From NCBI GenBank assembly GCA_030728545.1, contig JANQZQ010000009.1, positions 1 to 10,666 of the forward strand: a stretch of 10,666 nucleotides of DNA, given 5' to 3'. The stretch is from Ilumatobacteraceae bacterium. Its GTDB lineage: Bacteria > Actinomycetota > Acidimicrobiia > Acidimicrobiales > Ilumatobacteraceae. How positions within the stretch are numbered: the stretch's first letter is position 1; each line of letters opens with the position of its first letter. The notes below the pieces were generated by a model. The model was not told where the DNA came from, did not search any database, and saw nothing but the letters and a program-made list of their open reading frames with translations. Made by a program: the position numbers and the translations under genes. This document shows, piece after piece, positions 7,467 through 10,666 of this stretch.

Positions 7467-8825
7467 GTGTTCGCGCTGTATGACACCTTGACGCGCGAAG
7501 TTCGGCCGCTCGCCATGCGCGAACCAGGCAAGTTGGGGATGTATTTGTGTGGCCCCACGGTGTATGGCCCGCCGCATCTTGGCCATGGTCGTGCCACGCT
7601 CGTCTATGACGTGTTGCGTCGATATCTCGAGTGGCGAGGTATCGAGGTGCGACTCGTTTCCAACATCACCGACATTGACGACAAGATCATCGATCGCGCC
7701 AATCGTGAGAACCGACCGTGGCAAGACATCACGCACAAGTGCGAATCGGTGTGGTTCGATGCCATGGGTCGCCTCGGGGTACAGCGCCCGACCGATATTC
7801 CTCATGCCACCGACTATGTCGAGCAGATGGTGCACATGATTGGCGCGCTCGTGGAGCGCGGTGCGGCGTACACGACGAGTGATGGCGTGTATCTTTCCGT
7901 CGAGAGCGTGCCCGGCTACGGCGCTCTTGCCCACCAGTCGCTCGACGACATGTTGGCTGGCGGCGGAGACCGCGAGGTGCTCGGTGCGCAAGAAAAACGT
8001 CATTCGGCAGATTTTGCCTTGTGGAAATTTTCCAAGCCTGACGAGCCGTCGTGGCCGTCACGATGGGGTGATGGTCGACCTGGGTGGCACAGCGAGTGCG
8101 TGGTGATGAGTCTGGAGTTATTGGGTGAGGGTTTTGATTTGCACTGTGGTGGCGCCGACCTGCGGTTTCCGCATCACGAAAACGAGCGCGCTCAGGCAGT
8201 GGCACTCGGCAAACAATTCGCCAACCATTGGATGCACAACGGCTTCGTGGTCGACCCAGAGGGCGAGAAAATGTCGAAGAGCATCGGCAACGTGGCCAAC
8301 TTGTTGGATCTGCTCGACAACTATGACCCGCGCGCGTATCGCATGTTGCTGCTACAAACCCACTATCGCTCGCCGGTGAAGGTGGGGCAAGACAACATCG
8401 ATGCCTCGGTGCAAGCGCTCGCAGGTTTGGATTCGTTCGCGGCTCGCAGTGCAGGGCAAACCACGGCCGCCGATGCCGACACCCTTGCGCAGTTTGTGCA
8501 GATCATGGACAACGATCTCGACACACCGAACGCCATGGCCCATATCTTCGACACCGTACGCCGTGCGAATACCGCCATTGATGCAAGCGAGGCCGCTGCT
8601 GGTGCATTGACGGCCGCGGTGCACGAGATGTGTGGTGCGCTTGGTCTGCAACTTGGTTCTACGGGTGAAGTGGCTGATGACGCACAAACACTTGCCAAGG
8701 CACTTGACGCAGCCCGGGCAGCAAAAGATTTCGCCAAAGCCGACGCGTTGCGCGCTGAGTTGCAATCCCTTGGCTATGTGGTGGAAACCACCAAGGCCGG
8801 CACGGCACTTCGTCGCTCGATGTGA
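7467..8825 (+). CDS. cysS: Cysteinyl-tRNA synthetase
   Basis: A class I synthetase charging tRNA-Cys in the cytosol; 452 residues, near the usual 460. The HIGH motif appears as HLGH at 37-40 in CGPTVYGPPHLGHGR, and KMSKS is at 268-272 in EGEKMSKSIGNV. All four zinc ligands that set cysteine specificity are present: C28, C211 (HSEC), H236 (in FPHHENE) and E240, matching C28/C209/H234/E238 of E. coli. The C-terminal part (from about 315) is the helical DALR-type domain with DTPNAMAHIFD. The GPTVYGPP version of the first motif argues for CysS rather than the mycothiol ligase MshC. The GTG start gives the expected FALYDTLTREVRP N-terminus. It is divergent from valS over 39 bp, so two synthetase genes share one small promoter region, and it is followed 32 bp later by an acyl-CoA dehydrogenase with its own promoter. 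Confidence 0.97.
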   Translation: MFALYDTLTREVRPLAMREPGKLGMYLCGPTVYGPPHLGHGRATLVYDVLRRYLEWRGIEVRLVSNITDIDDKIIDRANRENRPWQDITHKCESVWFDAMGRLGVQRPTDIPHATDYVEQMVHMIGALVERGAAYTTSDGVYLSVESVPGYGALAHQSLDDMLAGGGDREVLGAQEKRHSADFALWKFSKPDEPSWPSRWGDGRPGWHSECVVMSLELLGEGFDLHCGGADLRFPHHENERAQAVALGKQFANHWMHNGFVVDPEGEKMSKSIGNVANLLDLLDNYDPRAYRMLLLQTHYRSPVKVGQDNIDASVQALAGLDSFAARSAGQTTAADADTLAQFVQIMDNDLDTPNAMAHIFDTVRRANTAIDASEAAAGALTAAVHEMCGALGLQLGSTGEVADDAQTLAKALDAARAAKDFAKADALRAELQSLGYVVETTKAGTALRRSM

Positions 8826-8851
8826 CGCCAAAACCTACCCACTGGTAAGTT
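8822..8851 (+). promoter_or_regulatory. Promoter of the acyl-CoA dehydrogenase gene (leaderless)
   Basis: TAAGTT at 8846-8851 matches TANNNT and lies exactly 6 bases before the ATG at 8858. GTGACG at 8822-8827, overlapping the end of cysS, matches TTGACA at four of six positions with an 18-bp spacer. No Shine-Dalgarno precedes the ATG. Confidence 0.5.
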
Positions 8852-8857
8852 GTAGTC

Positions 8858-10069
8858 ATGGATGACTTCTCACTTGCCCTTAATGACGACCAACTCCAGA
8901 TCAAAGACTGGATTCACCAGTTTGCGGTCGACACCATTCGCCCTGCTGCACAAGAGTGGGATGAAAAAGAAGAGTTCCCATGGCCGGTGGTGCAAGAGGC
9001 GGCCAAGATCGGTTTGTACGGCCTCGACTTCATTATGAATGCAACGGCCGACCCCACCGGCCTCACGATGGTGGTGGCGATTGAAGAAATGTTCTGGGGC
9101 GACGCTGGTATCGGTATGGCCATCATGGGTTCGGGTCTTGCTGTTGCTGGCATTGCCGGCAACGGAACACCAGAACAAATGATCGAGTGGGTGCCACAGT
9201 GCTACGGCACTGCCGATGACGTGAAACTCGGCGCTTTCTGCGTGAGCGAACCCGACGCGGGAAGTGACGTGTCGAACCTGCGCACGCGAGCCATTTACGA
9301 CGAAGCCAACGACGAATGGGTGCTCAACGGCACCAAAGCCTGGATCACTAACGGTGGCATTGCGAATGTGCACGTAGTAGTTGCTGCGGTAGACCCTGAA
9401 CTGAAAGGTCGCGGTCAAGCGAGCTTCATTATTCCTCCCGGAACCAAGGGCCTGTCACAAGGACAGAAGTATCTGAAGCACGGCATCCGCGCCAGCCACA
9501 CGGCAGAAGTCGTGCTCGAAGATGTGCGGGTGCCTGGCCGCTGCCTACTTGGTGGCAAAGAAAAACTCGATGCCAAGTTGGCGCGCTACCGCGAAGGAAC
9601 CTCAAGCGGCAAGCAACCAGCGATGGCAACCTTTGAAGCCACGCGTCCGGCTGTGGGTGCGCAAGCTCTTGGTATTGCGCGAGCCGCTTATGAGTATGCG
9701 CTCGATTACGCAAAAGAACGCAAGGCGTTTGGCAAACCAATCATCATGCACCAGGCAATTGCCTTCAAACTGGCCAACATGATCACCCAGATCGATGCAG
9801 CACGCCTGTTGATTTGGCGTGCTTCGTGGCTGGCGAAAAATGGTGGGTTCAAAAACGGTGAGGGTTCACAAAGCAAATATTTCGCATCGGAGATGGCAGT
9901 GAAAGTAACTGAGGAGGCGATTCAGATTCTCGGTGGCTACGGCTACACACGCGAATACCCAGTCGAACGCTGGCACCGCGACGCAAAAATTCACACCATC
10001 TTCGAGGGCACCTCAGAGATTCAGCAACTGGTGATCGCGCGAGCAATCAGCGGGATGCGCGTCGAATAG
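8858..10069 (+). CDS. Acyl-CoA dehydrogenase family protein
   Basis: An FAD flavoenzyme that introduces an alpha,beta double bond into an acyl-CoA and passes electrons to ETF. Its 403 residues are slightly long for the family. Signature 1 is FCVSEPDAGSD at 127-137 and WITNGG lines the flavin. The second signature region reads GGYGYTREYPVERWHRDAK at 359-377, followed by IFEGTSEIQ with E383 at the catalytic-base position used by short- and medium-chain enzymes. The stretch between CLLGG (229-233) and TRP (262-264) is roughly 14 residues longer than in MCAD and rich in charged residues and Gly/Ser. ERKAFGKPI and the helical C-terminal domain are normal. The gene has its own promoter signal, stands alone, and is convergent with the EthD-family gene, sharing an inverted repeat over both stop codons. 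The acyl substrate (fatty, branched-chain or aromatic) cannot be decided from sequence. Confidence 0.93.
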   Translation: MDDFSLALNDDQLQIKDWIHQFAVDTIRPAAQEWDEKEEFPWPVVQEAAKIGLYGLDFIMNATADPTGLTMVVAIEEMFWGDAGIGMAIMGSGLAVAGIAGNGTPEQMIEWVPQCYGTADDVKLGAFCVSEPDAGSDVSNLRTRAIYDEANDEWVLNGTKAWITNGGIANVHVVVAAVDPELKGRGQASFIIPPGTKGLSQGQKYLKHGIRASHTAEVVLEDVRVPGRCLLGGKEKLDAKLARYREGTSSGKQPAMATFEATRPAVGAQALGIARAAYEYALDYAKERKAFGKPIIMHQAIAFKLANMITQIDAARLLIWRASWLAKNGGFKNGEGSQSKYFASEMAVKVTEEAIQILGGYGYTREYPVERWHRDAKIHTIFEGTSEIQQLVIARAISGMRVE

Positions 10070-10103
10070 TTGTAGAAGATTCGTCAACCAAGAATTATTC
10101 GAC
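10061..10103. terminator. Inverted repeat across both convergent stop codons
   Basis: GTCGAATAGTT at 10061-10071 pairs with AATTATTCGAC at 10093-10103 as an 11-bp stem with one G-T pair and a 21-base loop. The arms hold the last codons of both genes (each ends Val-Glu-stop). There is no T-run, so it is not a classical intrinsic terminator, but the position suits a bidirectional 3'-end hairpin. Confidence 0.4.
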
Positions 10104-10382
10104 AACCTCGGAGATTTGCATCACTGGTGCGATGTTGGTGTAGTTCGCCACGTCAGCCATCACGTCACCGGTAAGCGGAGCCCCCAGTGCAGCGTTGAAT
10201 GCGTCCATTGAAGCAAACGTCACGTGGATAGCTGCAACGTGTGGCCCGTTGACACCTTTTTCAATGGTGACAGACAACGGAGACCACGCCTTTTGCACCA
10301 GTGGCACATGAGTGCTTCGGTAATAGTCGTGATCAAAGGTGGAACCTTCGGCTGATGGGTAATAGACGCTTGCTTGGATCAT
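10095..10382 (-). CDS. EthD family small protein
   Basis: A 95-residue single-domain protein of the EthD family, a dimeric alpha-beta barrel of the ferredoxin-like superfamily. Seen features are the N-terminal strand IQASVYYP, the family motif FDHDYYRSTHVPLV at 16-29 with H25 before PL, and a C-terminal strand VMQISEVV. EthD itself is needed for cytochrome P450-dependent ethyl tert-butyl ether breakdown; other members are aromatic cyclases, decarboxylases or proteins of unknown role. The ATG at 10382 has no Shine-Dalgarno but a TANNNT hexamer 7 bases upstream. The gene is divergent, over 33 bp, from a flavin monooxygenase, and such small barrels are often found beside oxidative catabolic enzymes. 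A shared pathway is likely, but the reaction is not known. Confidence 0.85.
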   Translation of the reverse strand: MIQASVYYPSAEGSTFDHDYYRSTHVPLVQKAWSPLSVTIEKGVNGPHVAAIHVTFASMDAFNAALGAPLTGDVMADVANYTNIAPVMQISEVVE

Positions 10383-10409
10383 GACACTGACCGTAGCAGC
10401 ACCTATTCT
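10381..10409 (+). promoter_or_regulatory. Promoter of the flavin monooxygenase gene (leaderless)
   Basis: ATGACA at 10381-10386 matches TTGACA at five of six positions. A 17-bp spacer leads to TATTCT at 10404-10409, which is followed by exactly 6 bases (GACGTC, itself a palindrome) and the GTG start. This is the best complete promoter in the window. Its -35 overlaps the EthD start codon. Confidence 0.6.
10390..10395 (-). promoter_or_regulatory. Candidate -10 element for the EthD gene (leaderless)
   Basis: Minus-strand TACGGT fits TANNNT and is 7 bases before the ATG at 10382. It lies inside the -35/-10 spacer of the opposite promoter. No convincing -35 is visible. Confidence 0.45.
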
Positions 10410-10415
10410 GACGTC

Positions 10416-10666
10416 GTGACTAGCCAGCTCACCGACAGCGACCGTGCAGCGTTACGAGCGCGATATCGAGCTGAGCGCGACAAGCGGTTGCGTGCCGATG
10501 GCAACACCCAATATCTAGAGGCAAGTGGTCGCTATGCCAATTTGCTTGACGACCCGTACACGCCAGTTGTGCCGCGTGCGCCGCTGCACACAGATGTGCA
10601 GGTGCTGGTGGTGGGCGCCGGTTTTGCTGGGTTGGTGATCGGGGCGCGACTCAAACAAGCGGGTAT
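10416..10666 (+). CDS. Flavin-dependent monooxygenase (Baeyer-Villiger type), 5' part
   Basis: Only the first 83 codons are in the window and the frame is open to the edge. From the GTG at 10416 it reads MTSQLTDSDRAALRARYRAE and on through RDKRLRADGNTQYLE (residues 21-35) and DDPYTP (45-50) to a dinucleotide-binding strand, VQVLVVGAGFAGLVIGARL at 61-79, with GxGxxG at 67-72. The preceding tail of about 60 residues, with an Arg-rich helix, the DGNTQYLE phrase and DPYTP, is the N-terminal arrangement I know from Baeyer-Villiger monooxygenases of the cyclohexanone/phenylacetone class, which insert oxygen next to ketones using FAD and NADPH. The BVMO fingerprint (FxGxxxHxxxW) lies beyond the edge, so another FAD/NAD(P)-binding oxidoreductase remains possible. 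It is divergent from the EthD-family gene with overlapping promoters. Confidence 0.8.
   Translation, partial: MTSQLTDSDRAALRARYRAERDKRLRADGNTQYLEASGRYANLLDDPYTPVVPRAPLHTDVQVLVVGAGFAGLVIGARLKQAG

Noticed and set aside
7428..8003. 191-codon minus-strand frame reaching into the valS/cysS gap
   Set aside because: It lies opposite the start and HLGH motif of cysS and would erase the divergent promoter. No recognisable domain.
8832..8850. Imperfect inverted repeat (CCTACC / GGTAAG) over the acyl-CoA dehydrogenase -10 as a possible operator
   Set aside because: Only TACC/GGTA pairs cleanly, and matches of that size are common by chance.
8352..9418. Minus-strand open frames (about 160-180 codons) opposite the cysS 3' end and the acyl-CoA dehydrogenase
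   Set aside because: They mirror conserved genes in the complementary frame and have no family features.
1..10666. Mobile elements, CRISPR repeats, toxin-antitoxin pairs, tRNA genes, phage or defence genes
   Set aside because: Read for these on both strands; no recognisable direct or inverted terminal repeats, spaced repeats, tRNA cloverleaf or defence domains were seen. The genes are mostly core metabolism and envelope genes.

Overview
The window looks like ordinary chromosomal DNA from a compact actinobacterium. I infer Actinomycetota, possibly Acidimicrobiia-like, from GC that looks moderate to high (not counted), GTG starts, the actinobacterial style of CysS, ValS and LCP proteins, and apparent leaderless start sites. 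Coding density is very high: the gaps between genes are 9 to 39 bp, about 98% of the window is coding, and no gene-free stretch reaches 300 bases. I see no tRNA, rRNA, insertion sequence, CRISPR array, phage gene or sign of recent transfer.

Layout. (1) Bases 18-1322, plus strand: kynureninase (kynU), convergent with the next block. (2) Bases 7427 down to 1347, minus strand: a five-gene operon-like run of valS, an LCP-family wall-polymer ligase, plsY, a DedA/VTT membrane protein and a divergent alanine-racemase-like protein. Two of its junctions are 4-bp ATGA overlaps. (3) Bases 7467-8825, plus strand: cysS, divergent from valS across only 39 bp. (4) Bases 8858-10069, plus strand: an acyl-CoA dehydrogenase. 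(5) Bases 10382 down to 10095, minus strand: a small EthD-family protein, convergent with the dehydrogenase and divergent from (6), the 5' end of a flavin-dependent (Baeyer-Villiger type) monooxygenase starting at 10416 and cut by the window edge.

How the genes fit together. The minus-strand run joins a translation gene (valS) to envelope genes. LCP proteins release undecaprenyl phosphate, DedA-family proteins are implicated in recycling that carrier, PlsY makes lysophosphatidate, and alanine-racemase folds usually serve peptidoglycan. The right end (acyl-CoA dehydrogenase, EthD, monooxygenase) and kynU suggest oxidative catabolism of organic acids, ketones or aromatics.

The most striking non-coding signal is a repeated start-site geometry. 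kynU, cysS, the acyl-CoA dehydrogenase and the monooxygenase each have a TANNNT hexamer exactly 6 bases before the start codon, and the EthD gene has one 7 bases before. Most of these starts lack a Shine-Dalgarno sequence, which suggests leaderless transcripts. plsY, inside the operon, has a proper AGGAG instead. I found no convincing new multi-gene system; the findings concern promoter architecture and one enzyme with an altered active site.
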